Positions 25,152 to 34,360 of a stretch of DNA of 62,110 nt are shown here, one piece after another. The DNA lies in contig DASXVE010000014.1 of NCBI GenBank assembly GCA_036504445.1, positions 1 through 62,110 of the forward strand, given 5' to 3'. The DNA is from Candidatus Aquicultor sp. (GTDB lineage: Bacteria > Actinomycetota > Aquicultoria > Aquicultorales > Aquicultoraceae). How positions within the stretch are numbered: position 1 is the first letter of the stretch; every line of letters begins with the position of its first letter. A program made the position numbers and the translations under genes. A model generated the notes under the pieces. It made no database searches. It saw only the letters and a program-made list of their open reading frames with translations, and was not told where the DNA came from.

Positions 25152-26126
25152 ATGAATCTACCAAGCCTTAAGATAGGCAAGTTGACGGCCAAGGTACCGG
25201 TCATCCAAGGAGGTATGGCTGTTCGCATATCGATGGCCAAACTCGCGGCTGCCGTTGCTAATGAAGGCGGTATCGGCCTTATAGCCGGATCCGGGATTAA
25301 ACCGGCCGAGCTCGTTGAGAATATCAGGGAAGCGCGGCGTTTAACCGATGGCATAATCGGAATCAACGTTATGGTTGCCGTCAAAGAATTCGCGAATCTG
25401 GTGAAAGCCGCTATCCAAGAGGGTATCGACCTTGTGGTGGCCGGCGCCGGGTTTTCTCGTGATGCGTTTAAGTGGTGCGAAGAAGCAGGCGTACCGTATG
25501 TGCCGATCGTCTCGTCGGTGCGCGTAGCAAAGCTGGCGGAGCGCTTTGGCGCGACAGCCATCGTTCTCGAAGGAGGCGCCGCCGGAGGTCACCTCGGTAC
25601 ACTTGAGCCGATGTGGGATCTTTTGCCTGACGTTGCTGATTCGGTAAGCATACCGGTTATTGCAGCAGGCGGTGTCCTTACCGGCGGAGATATAGCACGT
25701 GCGATGTCTCTCGGTGCGAGCGGCGTGCAAATGGGAACGCGATTTGCCGTGAGCGAAGAATCGAACGCCGCCTACGTGTGGAAAAAAGCATGTATCGATG
25801 CGCAGCCTGAGGACATCATGATTGTTCAGAGCCCCGTCGGCATGCCGGGTCGTGCGATTAGGAATGAGTTCATCGATCACGTGTATAGCGGCGATAATAA
25901 TCTTGAAAAAATCCGGTGCGTTGCCTGTTTAAAGCAGTGCAAGAAGAATTATTGCATTATCAGCGCCTTAGAGCAGGCACAATTAGGAAACCTTGCAAAC
26001 GGTCTCATCTTTTGCGGAGAGCGCGTAAGCGAGATTAAAGAGATTCTCTCGGTAAAGGAGATTTTCAATAACTTGAAGGAAGAATTTGAAAGCGCGACGT
26101 CAAACATGGTGAGTAGCTATGCCTAG
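25152..26126 (+). CDS. second FabK/nitronate monooxygenase-family flavoprotein
   Basis: A 324-residue FMN TIM-barrel protein of the same family as the first FabK. It has PVIQGGMAVRISMAKLAAAV, then VVAGAGFS, VLEGGAAGGHLG, VIAAGGVLTGGDIARAM and LGASGVQMGTRF. It differs in the C-terminal part, which carries a four-Cys stretch: CVACLKQCKKNYC (about 256-268). That is absent from the upstream paralogue and may bind a metal or Fe-S cluster. The ATG 25152 spacing is better than 25146. The gene overlaps fabF by 8 nt. A role as enoyl reductase for unsaturated or other chains is possible. Confidence 0.85.
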   Translation: MNLPSLKIGKLTAKVPVIQGGMAVRISMAKLAAAVANEGGIGLIAGSGIKPAELVENIREARRLTDGIIGINVMVAVKEFANLVKAAIQEGIDLVVAGAGFSRDAFKWCEEAGVPYVPIVSSVRVAKLAERFGATAIVLEGGAAGGHLGTLEPMWDLLPDVADSVSIPVIAAGGVLTGGDIARAMSLGASGVQMGTRFAVSEESNAAYVWKKACIDAQPEDIMIVQSPVGMPGRAIRNEFIDHVYSGDNNLEKIRCVACLKQCKKNYCIISALEQAQLGNLANGLIFCGERVSEIKEILSVKEIFNNLKEEFESATSNMVSSYA

Positions 26127-27360
26127 GCGCGTTGTGATTACCGGCGTCGGTGTCATCTCACCGGTCGGTTCCGACAAAAATACATTCTGGGCCAACCTGA
26201 CCGGCGGTAAATCCGGCATTGGGCCGATTACCACATTTGATACTGAAGGTTACTCTTCAAAGATAGCCGGTGAGGTGCCTGATTTTGATGCCAAAACATA
26301 TCTCGACCCGGTAGAAGCGCGGCGTATGAACCGGTTTCAGCATTTTGCCGTCGGTGCATCAGCGCTTGCGCTACAAGACTCCGGGTTTGAGATAACCGAT
26401 AGCAATGCGGAATCGGTGGGCGTCATCATCGGCTCCGGAATCGGCGGAATCGGATCGATGGAAGAAGCCCATAAAGCGTTATTGCGTGGAGGGCCGCGCA
26501 AAGTCGGCCCGTTTATTATCCCGATGATGATTACCGACCTTGCCGCCGGGCATGTATCGCTTACGTTTGGGGCCAAGGGGCCGAACTACTGCACAACATC
26601 TGCGTGTGCTTCAGGCAGTCATGCCATCGGCGAAGGATTCGAAACGATTAAACGAGGTATCGCCGACACCATGCTCGTGGGCGGCGCCGAAGCATCTATT
26701 ACACCGCTCGGGGTGGCATCGTTCTGCGGAGCGCGTGCGCTTTCCACTCACAACGATGAGCCGCAGCGGGCCAGCAGGCCGTTCGATATTGCTAGAGACG
26801 GGTTCGTCATGGGCGAAGGCTCTGGCATCGTCGTTCTCGAAGAGTTATCTGCGGCGCTGAATCGCGGCGCTCGCATCTATGCCGAAGTGGTCGGCTACGG
26901 CGCGACGGCAGACGCATATCATGTGACCCAACCCGACCCAAGCGGTCGCGGGGCTATGAAAGCTATGCAAACGGCGCTTGAGGAAGCCGGCCTCGATACA
27001 ACCGCCATCGACTATATCAACGCGCACGGAACGTCAACAGAAGTAGGGGATATCGCCGAGACAAAAGCTATCAAGAATCTTTTCGGTGATTACGCATATT
27101 CCCTGTTGGTAAGCTCAACGAAATCTATGACCGGGCACCTTCTCGGTGCTGCCGGTGCTGTCGAGTTAATCGCCTGCGCATTAGCAATCGACACAGGCAT
27201 CGTCCCGCCTACGATAAATCTGGATAATCCCGACCCGGAGTGCGATCTAAACTATGTCCCGCACACGGCGGTTAAAAAAGACGTCACAACTGCTTTGTCG
27301 AATTCGTTTGGATTCGGCGGGCATAACGCAAGCCTGGTTATAACAAAATACGAGGGCTGA
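26119..27360 (+). CDS. fabF: beta-ketoacyl-ACP synthase II FabF
   Basis: A 413-residue condensing enzyme that elongates acyl-ACP with malonyl-ACP. The catalytic Cys is in YCTTSACASGSHAIGEG (about 164). The two His lie in INAHGTSTEVGD (about 303) and KSMTGHLLGAAGA (about 340). NSFGFGGHNASLV closes the protein. The start overlaps the preceding flavoprotein gene; rnc starts 2 nt after the stop, so the fatty acid operon runs directly into rnc. Confidence 0.96.
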   Translation: MPRRVVITGVGVISPVGSDKNTFWANLTGGKSGIGPITTFDTEGYSSKIAGEVPDFDAKTYLDPVEARRMNRFQHFAVGASALALQDSGFEITDSNAESVGVIIGSGIGGIGSMEEAHKALLRGGPRKVGPFIIPMMITDLAAGHVSLTFGAKGPNYCTTSACASGSHAIGEGFETIKRGIADTMLVGGAEASITPLGVASFCGARALSTHNDEPQRASRPFDIARDGFVMGEGSGIVVLEELSAALNRGARIYAEVVGYGATADAYHVTQPDPSGRGAMKAMQTALEEAGLDTTAIDYINAHGTSTEVGDIAETKAIKNLFGDYAYSLLVSSTKSMTGHLLGAAGAVELIACALAIDTGIVPPTINLDNPDPECDLNYVPHTAVKKDVTTALSNSFGFGGHNASLVITKYEG

Positions 27361-27362
27361 TA

Positions 27363-28067
27363 ATGTCGCTACCTGATACCATTGCTCAAGCGGAAGAGTA
27401 CTTAGCGGTTCAATTTAACAACAAAGGGTTGTTGTTTCAGGCACTCACGCACCGGTCTTACAGCTTTGAAAAAGACCTGCCCGACACAAATGAAAAACTC
27501 GAGTTTCTCGGGGACTCTGTCTTAAGCCTCACAGTCACCGAGTACATTTTTGATAAGTTTCCGGCTTTAAACGAAGGGGATCTGGCAAAGCTTCGGGCAA
27601 ATGTCGTCAACGCCAATTTTCTCGCCGAAATTGCGCAGCAGCTGCGTGTCGGAGATTGCCTGCTTATGGGCAAGGGCGCCGAGCAAACGGGGGGCAGGAC
27701 ACGCGTCTCTATCCTAGGCGATGCGCTTGAGGCCATTATCGGTGCCATTTACCTGGATAAAGGAATGGACGCCGCCAAAGACTTCATCCTCACGAACTTT
27801 AAAGACCTCATCGACGAGCGTGCATCAATGGGCGAGTTCGGAGATCCGAAAACCAGACTCCAAGAACTTGTTATGGCGAAGTACGGAAACATTCCGCGCT
27901 ATCGTACGGTTGAAGAATTCGGCCCGGTCCACGACCGGAGTTTCGTCGTCAAAGTATATATTAATGACGAGGCATGGGGTCGCGGTACAGGCAAAAGCAA
28001 AAAGAAAGCGGAGCAAGAGGCCGCGAAAGAGGCCTTAAAGCGGTTTGAGCAAGAGACCGCGAAATAG
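27363..28067 (+). CDS. rnc: ribonuclease III
   Basis: A 234-residue double-strand-specific endonuclease for rRNA and mRNA processing. The catalytic signature NEKLEFLGDSVLSL (about 40-53) carries acidic metal ligands, and GDALEAIIGAIYLD is the second catalytic block. A dsRNA-binding domain follows (about 158-228), with KTRLQELVMAKYG and GRGTGKSKKKAEQEAAKEAL. The last 12 codons and stop are present twice in tandem (see the repeat at 28031). It sits in the classic fabF-rnc-smc-ftsY order. Confidence 0.97.
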   Translation: MSLPDTIAQAEEYLAVQFNNKGLLFQALTHRSYSFEKDLPDTNEKLEFLGDSVLSLTVTEYIFDKFPALNEGDLAKLRANVVNANFLAEIAQQLRVGDCLLMGKGAEQTGGRTRVSILGDALEAIIGAIYLDKGMDAAKDFILTNFKDLIDERASMGEFGDPKTRLQELVMAKYGNIPRYRTVEEFGPVHDRSFVVKVYINDEAWGRGTGKSKKKAEQEAAKEALKRFEQETAK

Positions 28068-28102
28068 GCCTTAAAGCGGTTTGAGCAAGAGACCGCGAAA
28101 TA
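28031..28102 (+). repeat. 36-bp exact tandem duplication over the rnc 3' end
   Basis: A 36-bp unit starting GGCCTTAAAG and ending GCGAAATA occurs twice back to back (28031-28066, 28067-28102). The first copy holds the last residues ALKRFEQETAK of RNase III and the beginning of its stop codon. The second copy stays in frame and ends in another TAG. Only the first stop is used, so the protein is unaffected. Confidence 0.97.
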
Positions 28103-28277
28103 GGCGCTTATCGAGCTTTGCTATGAACCGATTATGCAGCGCTTATAGGGCTTTAACGGGAAGCGCTAAACAATAGTTTACAAAATCTGAGCACACGTAA
28201 TTTATAGATATTATTGTTTAAACAGCATTACTAGAACCGATAACAGATTCACCGAACTAGATCATAAGGAGTAGCCG

Positions 28278-31200
28278 TTGCAGCTTAAATCGCTCACACT
28301 GCGAGGATTTAAATCATTTGCCGATAGAACCATTCTGCGTTTTGAGGACGGCATGACGGCTATCGTCGGCCCCAACGGCAGCGGCAAAAGCAATATCAGT
28401 GAAGCTGTAATGTGGGTACTCGGCGAACAGAGCGCGCGCTCACTGAGAAGCGGCTCGATGGAAGACGTTATCTTTGCCGGCAGCTCAGCACGCCCCGCGC
28501 TCGGTATGGCCGAAGTCTCGCTTACCCTTAGCAATACCGACGGTACACTGCCGATTGAATTTACCGAAGTAACGATCACCCGCAGGCTCTACCGCTCGGG
28601 CGAAAGCGATTACTATATCAACAATTCACCGTGTAGATTACTCGATATCCAGGAACTCCTTTCCGATTCGGGCCTCGGCAAAGGTTTGTATTCGATCATC
28701 GGCCAGGGTCGGCTCGAAGAGATTCTCAACAGTAAACCCGAAGATAAACGCCAGCTTATCGAAGAGGCGGCCGGAATAACCAAGCACAAAAAACGCAAAG
28801 ACCGCGCGCTTAGAAAAATCGCTTCGATGGACCATAACTTGCAACGCGCAAAAGACATCACGCTCGAGATAGGCAGGCAGCTCAGGCCGCTTAAGAACCA
28901 GGCCAACAAAGCCCGTGAGTACCAGGCGTTAAGCCGGCAACTGCGCGCGCTCGATATCGGCCTTGCGATTGCCGATCTGAAAGAGCTTCAAGAAGAGTGG
29001 GAATACGTCATCAACCTGGAAGGCGATCTTAAAGAAAAGCTTTCCTCACTCAAGGAAGATCTTTCACATAAGCATGAAGCAACCGAGAAACTGCAGCTTG
29101 AGTTCGAGACCAAGAATTTCTTCTCCGGCGATATTAGTGAGAAGCGAAGAAAACTGCAATCGGTTGAAGAAAAACTTCGCTCGAACATTAATCTTCTGGA
29201 CGAGAAGAATAAGAATATTATGCAGCGTATCGGTGAGGTCAGGCATAGCACCCTGCAGGCCGAGCACCGCAAAAACAGCCTTGTCGACCAGAAACGCTGG
29301 CTTGAAAAAGAGAGGGACTCGCTGCAGGACAATATTGATAAAAACAACGCTTCACTCGTCGATACCACTCGAAAAATCGACGAAGTGCACACAAAGCGTT
29401 TGGATATTGAGGCATCAATCAACGAGCTGAAAGCAAAAACGCAGTCTGAGAATCGCGCGTCCGACAATTACCAAACCGAGATGCATCGTCTCCAGCTCTC
29501 CATTCAAACCAATGAGAATCAACATTCATTTCTCGCAAAAGAGCTCGCAACCATCACGAAAAAGCGCGCTGAACTCTACCAGCGCATCGAGCAGAAGAAG
29601 CGCGACCTGGAGATTTCCGGTATCGAGCTGTCGCGTCTCGAGTTTCAGCAAAATGAGCTTACGATGCTCATCGAGCAACACGAGCAGGAGCTCAACGAAA
29701 AACGCAACGTAGAGGTCGAGCTGGGTCAGGAGTCTGCGGGCCTTAAAGCGCGCATTAAAACGCTCGAAGACATCATGGACGCCTTCCCGACGACTGAAGA
29801 CGTAACCAAATCGCTCAGTACCCTCGAGATGACCAATATCAGCGGCCTCATAAAAGAAGCGATCCAGGTTAAGCCCGAGTACGAGCGTGCAATCGAAGCC
29901 GTTCTCGGCGGAGACATATTCTGCGTAATCCTGGAAGATTCTGAGAGCTTGAGCAATCTCATCAAGTCCGAGAATGCCGACGCCCTTAACCTGTCGTCGT
30001 TCCTGCCAAGCGACCGCGCCAGGTTTAAACTGCCGACTAACAAGCTTCCTTTGGCAACCTGGGCGCTCGATGTAATTTCATACAAAGACGAATTCAAATA
30101 CGCGGTGAGCGCACTCCTCAGCCACGTGTATATCGTGCCCGATTTCGAAACGGCGCTTAAACTTCAAGAAAAGGTCGATGGCGAGATTCTGGTTACTCAC
30201 GACGGGGAAGTGCTCTTGCCGAACGGTAAGATTATTCTCGGGGCCGCAAACGAAGCCATCGGTATCTTAAGCTACCAGCGTGAACTGCATGAGCTTAACC
30301 AAACCGTTGAAAATGTCGAGAGCCGTATCGGTATGGCGGTTAGGGCTCAATCGGATATAAAACTTAAGATCAGCCGATTCGTGCAGCAAAAAGAGCGCGT
30401 TGCCGAGCATCTGCAAACAAAGAGGGTCGAAGTATCCAACCTCAAGCAGTCTCTCGGTGAAATGGAGCCCGAATCGACGCGTCTAACCAACCAGGAACGC
30501 TCGATGCAGGAGACAATCCATAAGCTGCAAACGGCGCTGACGCAAGATAACGAGAGCATCCTCAGGGTTAAGCAAGAGTCGAAAATCCAGAAAGATAAGG
30601 TTTACTCGGTCCAATACGACCTGGAAGACACGCTGAAAGCCCGCGATACGCATTTCGAGGAGGAATCGCGCCTCAAGGTCGAGTTGAGCAGGATGCAGGT
30701 TGAGATCGACGGGTTAGTCAGCAAGATCGCGCATAACACCAAGCGCATCTCGGGCATTAATAATGACCTCGTTAACTTCGACAGCCAGTCCGAGAATGAA
30801 AAGGAATTTCTAGGCTTCTTAGAAAAGCTGCAAGGTAAAATCGCGCCGCTAAAAGAGGCATTCGCCGGGCTCTTGAACTCGGTTACCTTCAGGCACGACC
30901 AGATTAGCGAGATGACTTCGTTTGAAGAGGGCACGCTCGAAGATCTTCGCCAGGATCTCAGGCATAACCAGCTGGAGATCAACAAAACCAACGATGCCAT
31001 CGAGGCGACGGTGCGAGAGATTCACGAGGCAGAAGTTAAGAAAGCTCAACTGGAACTTAAAGTCACAGCGGCGTTGCATAAAGTTGTTGACGAATACGAC
31101 GTCCCGCTTGAGAAAGCGCTGGAGCAAGACTTTGCGTTGTCGCGGGAAGAGGCAGAAGCCGAAGCAGCGGGCTTGCGCAGGCGAATCGTAGTTCTCGGCC

Positions 31201-31805
31201 CGATTAACCCGATCGCAATTGACGAATATGACCTGCTGGAAGAACGCCATAAGCTCTTTACCGAACAGATCGAGGATTTACAGCGCAGTAAACGCGCGCT
31301 CATGAAAGTTATCAGTGTCATCGACCAGAAGATGAAAGCGCGCTTTGTTGAGACCTTCGAGAAGGTCAACGAAGCGTTCCAGGCGGTATTCGAGTCGCTG
31401 TTCCCGGGCGGCCAGGCCGAACTCATACCGACCGATCCCGACAACATTAACGAAAGCGGCATCGATATCATCGCGCAACCGGGCGGTAAGCGCCTGCAGC
31501 GCCTCTCGCTTCTATCCGGCGGTGAGAAATCCTTAGTTGCGCTGGCGTTCTCATTTGCGCTCTACCAGACACGCCCGAGCCCATTCTATATCCTCGATGA
31601 AGTAGAGGCGGCGCTCGACGACATGAACCTACAGCGCTTTATATCGCTTGTAGCGCGCATAAAAGATAACAGCCAGGTTCTCATAATAACCCACCAACGC
31701 CGCACTATGGAGCAATCTGATGCGCTCTACGGCGTCTCCATGCAAGCCGACGGCGTGTCGAAGCTCATCTCCCAGAAATTCAGCGAAGTCACCGTCGGGG
31801 TATAG
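28278..31805 (+). CDS. smc: chromosome segregation ATPase SMC
   Basis: An 1175-residue SMC protein. The N-terminal ATPase half has GPNGSGKSNISEAVMWVLGEQSARSLR (Walker A about 32). Long coiled coils run about 170-500 and 660-1000, with the hinge about 510-640 (around AIEAVLGGDIFCVI). The C-terminal half has LLSGGEKSLVALAF (signature) and YILDEVEAALDD (Walker B). It condenses and segregates the chromosome with ScpAB. Start is TTG 28278 after AAGGAG. It follows rnc by 210 bp and precedes ftsY, the usual Gram-positive order. Confidence 0.97.
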   Translation: MQLKSLTLRGFKSFADRTILRFEDGMTAIVGPNGSGKSNISEAVMWVLGEQSARSLRSGSMEDVIFAGSSARPALGMAEVSLTLSNTDGTLPIEFTEVTITRRLYRSGESDYYINNSPCRLLDIQELLSDSGLGKGLYSIIGQGRLEEILNSKPEDKRQLIEEAAGITKHKKRKDRALRKIASMDHNLQRAKDITLEIGRQLRPLKNQANKAREYQALSRQLRALDIGLAIADLKELQEEWEYVINLEGDLKEKLSSLKEDLSHKHEATEKLQLEFETKNFFSGDISEKRRKLQSVEEKLRSNINLLDEKNKNIMQRIGEVRHSTLQAEHRKNSLVDQKRWLEKERDSLQDNIDKNNASLVDTTRKIDEVHTKRLDIEASINELKAKTQSENRASDNYQTEMHRLQLSIQTNENQHSFLAKELATITKKRAELYQRIEQKKRDLEISGIELSRLEFQQNELTMLIEQHEQELNEKRNVEVELGQESAGLKARIKTLEDIMDAFPTTEDVTKSLSTLEMTNISGLIKEAIQVKPEYERAIEAVLGGDIFCVILEDSESLSNLIKSENADALNLSSFLPSDRARFKLPTNKLPLATWALDVISYKDEFKYAVSALLSHVYIVPDFETALKLQEKVDGEILVTHDGEVLLPNGKIILGAANEAIGILSYQRELHELNQTVENVESRIGMAVRAQSDIKLKISRFVQQKERVAEHLQTKRVEVSNLKQSLGEMEPESTRLTNQERSMQETIHKLQTALTQDNESILRVKQESKIQKDKVYSVQYDLEDTLKARDTHFEEESRLKVELSRMQVEIDGLVSKIAHNTKRISGINNDLVNFDSQSENEKEFLGFLEKLQGKIAPLKEAFAGLLNSVTFRHDQISEMTSFEEGTLEDLRQDLRHNQLEINKTNDAIEATVREIHEAEVKKAQLELKVTAALHKVVDEYDVPLEKALEQDFALSREEAEAEAAGLRRRIVVLGPINPIAIDEYDLLEERHKLFTEQIEDLQRSKRALMKVISVIDQKMKARFVETFEKVNEAFQAVFESLFPGGQAELIPTDPDNINESGIDIIAQPGGKRLQRLSLLSGGEKSLVALAFSFALYQTRPSPFYILDEVEAALDDMNLQRFISLVARIKDNSQVLIITHQRRTMEQSDALYGVSMQADGVSKLISQKFSEVTVGV

Positions 31806-31961
31806 CCGTAGCCCTCGCATCCTACCGATCGCAACCCACCTATAACGAGTCCTTAAATCTTGACTCTCAAAGGATGATACCCACACACTCTATTGTGGTA
31901 TTATTAACAATCGAAGCCGAAATTGCTGCCACGGATGTGCGCAGCTTTACATATTTATCTA

Positions 31962-31995
31962 GATTCATACGTTAGATATAGCTAACGTATGAATC
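31962..31995 (+). repeat. 14-bp perfect inverted repeat upstream of ftsY
   Basis: GATTCATACGTTAG (31962-31975) and CTAACGTATGAATC (31982-31995) flank a 6-bp centre. No T run follows on either strand. It lies between smc and ftsY, 57 bp before the ftsY start. A regulator operator or an mRNA-processing hairpin (RNase III is encoded nearby) would fit. Confidence 0.6.
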
Positions 31996-32051
31996 ATCGG
32001 TTATACCGAACAAATCGATCAAATTACATTTATATAAAACAGGGGTGTTAC

Positions 32052-33209
32052 ATGCGCTGGTTTAGACGTCAAGAAAGAGAAGAGGAAGCACAAGAAGCGC
32101 CGCTTACTGAAGAGGAGATACAAGCCGCTGAAAAGGCGGAAGAGCAACAGCAGAAGGAAATCGAAAACATTGATGAGGCAATCGATGAAGCCCCCGCTAC
32201 CGAAGAGCTGGTAGAAGAAGTCGAAGCAGGTGTCATCGAGGAGGAACAAGAAAATATCCAGGATATTTACGAGAAGACCGAGGAGGAAGAGCCGGCATCG
32301 TGGTTTACTCGGTTAAAGCAAGGCCTCACGAAAAGCCGTGAAAACATCGTCGGTCAAATCAGTGGGTTGCTGAACCTTCGCGGCACGATAGATGATGAGC
32401 TCTGGGACGATATAGAAGCGATTCTTATACAGGCGGACGTCGGTGTTGAGTCGACCATGCGGATCATTGATAACTTGCGCGACCGCGTAGCTAAAGAGCA
32501 CATAACCGAAGCCGCAATGATTATCGACCTGCTGAAGGAAGAGCTGGAGAATATCCTGCACTCGACTTCGCCCCGTTCAGTCGAACCAAAGGAAGGGCGG
32601 GCCATATATCTTATCGTCGGTGTAAACGGCACCGGAAAAACGACGACGATTGCGAAGCTGGCGCGCAGCTTTACGAAAAGCGGCAAGTCGGTGCTTGTCG
32701 GTGCTGCCGACACATTTAGGGCCGCGGCGGTTGAACAGCTCGACATTTGGGCAAAACGCCTGCGTGTCGACATCGTAAAACACGATCGAGGCGCAGACCC
32801 GGCCGCAGTCGTCTATGACGCCATTCACGCGGCGAGCGCACGCAAATCAGATGTTCTTCTTATAGATACCGCAGGCAGGCTCCATACCTACGTAAACCTC
32901 ATGGAAGAGCTCAAGAAGATTAAACGCATCGCCGACCGCGAGCGCGGCGACGCTCATCTTGAAACGCTCCTGGTCATTGACGCGACGACCGGGCAGAACG
33001 GTATCGCCCAAGCGCGACTCTTCGATGAAGCGCTCACCGTTGACGGCATCGTGCTCACCAAGCTCGACGGCACGGCAAAGGGCGGCATCGTACTCGCCAT
33101 ACAAGACGAGCTTAATATCCCTATCTGCTACGTCGGTGTGGGTGAGGGCATGGATGATTTACAGCCGTTCAAACCGGAAGAGTTCGTCGACGCTCTCGTC
33201 GGCCAATAG
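32052..33209 (+). CDS. ftsY: signal recognition particle receptor FtsY
   Basis: A 385-residue SRP receptor GTPase. The N-terminal 95 residues are strongly acidic (the A domain, rich in EE and EA pairs), for membrane association. A helical N domain (about 100-175) and the G domain follow: GVNGTGKTTTIAKLA, DTFRAAAVEQL, DTAGRLHTY and TKLDGTAKGG. It takes SRP-ribosome complexes to SecYEG. ATG 32052 follows CAGGGGTG. Its partner Ffh is encoded 2.1 kb downstream. Confidence 0.96.
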   Translation: MRWFRRQEREEEAQEAPLTEEEIQAAEKAEEQQQKEIENIDEAIDEAPATEELVEEVEAGVIEEEQENIQDIYEKTEEEEPASWFTRLKQGLTKSRENIVGQISGLLNLRGTIDDELWDDIEAILIQADVGVESTMRIIDNLRDRVAKEHITEAAMIIDLLKEELENILHSTSPRSVEPKEGRAIYLIVGVNGTGKTTTIAKLARSFTKSGKSVLVGAADTFRAAAVEQLDIWAKRLRVDIVKHDRGADPAAVVYDAIHAASARKSDVLLIDTAGRLHTYVNLMEELKKIKRIADRERGDAHLETLLVIDATTGQNGIAQARLFDEALTVDGIVLTKLDGTAKGGIVLAIQDELNIPICYVGVGEGMDDLQPFKPEEFVDALVGQ

Positions 33210-33248
33210 ACAAACCCGCACAGCCGTTAAAGTAGAGCGATAACAATA

Positions 33249-33283
33249 CGCTTTCACACAAGCCGCACGTGAAAGCGCTTTTC
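33249..33283 (+). terminator. ftsY terminator
   Basis: The stem CGCTTTCAC / GTGAAAGCG (33249-33257 / 33269-33277) is followed by CTTTTCC, 40 bp after ftsY. Confidence 0.7.
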
Positions 33284-33402
33284 CTGCCAAAATAATCCTA
33301 AAGATTATCCGTCCGGTCCCGATACATAGTAAGAGCTGATTATGAGCTTCACCCAGCTTTTGAATCAAGTAATGCTATGTATTGCAGTAACGGAGGATAA
33401 AG

Positions 33403-34140
33403 ATGCAATTAGCAATAGTGGTTTTAACAATTTTAGTTGTTGCGGTAATTCTTGTTTCACTAAAGCAACAGCGCAAACAAGCCGATGAAGGCCACAGCTT
33501 CACCTCTTACCAACTTCGCGCACAACAATACGTCCTACACGGAAACTTCGACGATGCCAAGAGCGAGATCGAGCAAGCCATCCAGAATAACCCGGAAGAC
33601 GGCTTAAACTATTACGCGCTCGGCGTTATCTATTACAATCTTAAGCAGTATAGCAAAGCGCTTAAGAATCTTAAGCAGGCGCTCCTTATAGATAGGGGCA
33701 ACTGGGATGCATGGTTCCTCACCGGCCGCGTCTACTTTGAGCGACACGATCACGATAAGGCTTTAAAGTATTACCAGAAAGCCGCCGAGGTAAATCCGTC
33801 GTTTACTAAAGCGCTCTTCGGTATGGCTACGATACTCTTTGACCGCGGTTTTATCGAAGATGCAGCCGATATCTATAAGAGGATTATTACGATAGACCCG
33901 ATGAGTGCAAACGCTCATTACAACCTCGGTTCATGCTTTCTCGAGTTGGGTATGTTTAAAGAATCTATCAAAGAGCACGAGATCGCAGCCGGTATCGATC
34001 CGAACAACGCTTATGCGCATTACTGGGTTGGCTATTCATATATCCAACTCAACGAAAAGAACCGTGCGGCTGAAGCATTCGCCAAGTCGCTTGAGCGGGG
34101 CTACGACGGTGCAGCCAATGCATTGAAGGATTTGATTTAA
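33403..34140 (+). CDS. membrane-anchored TPR-repeat protein
   Basis: A 245-residue protein with one N-terminal membrane helix (about residues 3-21) and then TPR repeats from about 35 to 240. The repeats are recognisable by YYALGVIYYNLKQYSKALKNLKQAL, WFLTGRVYFERHDHDKALKYYQKA, AHYNLGSCFLELGMF and AHYWVGYSYIQLNEK. Such proteins are scaffolds for other proteins at the membrane. The partner is unknown. ATG 33403 is preceded by CGGAGG. It lies between ftsY and a membrane protein gene. Confidence 0.85.
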   Translation: MQLAIVVLTILVVAVILVSLKQQRKQADEGHSFTSYQLRAQQYVLHGNFDDAKSEIEQAIQNNPEDGLNYYALGVIYYNLKQYSKALKNLKQALLIDRGNWDAWFLTGRVYFERHDHDKALKYYQKAAEVNPSFTKALFGMATILFDRGFIEDAADIYKRIITIDPMSANAHYNLGSCFLELGMFKESIKEHEIAAGIDPNNAYAHYWVGYSYIQLNEKNRAAEAFAKSLERGYDGAANALKDLI

Positions 34141-34322
34141 CGAAATTAACGCTTACCAGCAAAAGCTTGCGGCGTTAAGGCGCTGGGGCCGCTCAATGAA
34201 GTGGTCGGTTGCAGCGCAAATACAAACCAATACCAAGTGAAAGTGAGATAACCGATAAGGAGGCTGTCTCACTTTCGCATTCACTATCGATTTCCGTTGT
34301 TTTTGTCCCGGTGTAATTCAGC

Positions 34323-34328
34323 TATAAT
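34323..34328 (+). promoter_or_regulatory. possible -10 element ahead of the 34361 gene
   Basis: TATAAT at 34323-34328 lies 33 bp before the start of the membrane protein gene. The -35 is unclear; TTGTCC at 34303 gives only a 14-bp spacer. Confidence 0.3.
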
Positions 34329-34360
34329 CTAATAGGTCCACTACATTTTGGAGAAAGAAT

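Noticed and set aside
25341-25880. 179-codon minus-strand frame opposite the second FabK-like gene
   Set aside because: Mirror of well-supported coding sequence; no start signal or recognisable motif.
28613-31536. Several antisense frames within smc
   Set aside because: Ser/Leu/Arg-rich products typical of the reverse strand of charged coiled-coil coding sequence.
34239-34276. GAAAGTGAGA / TCTCACTTTC hairpin as a terminator of the TPR gene
   Set aside because: The loop is 18 nt and no T run follows, so I do not call it; it could still be an operator.
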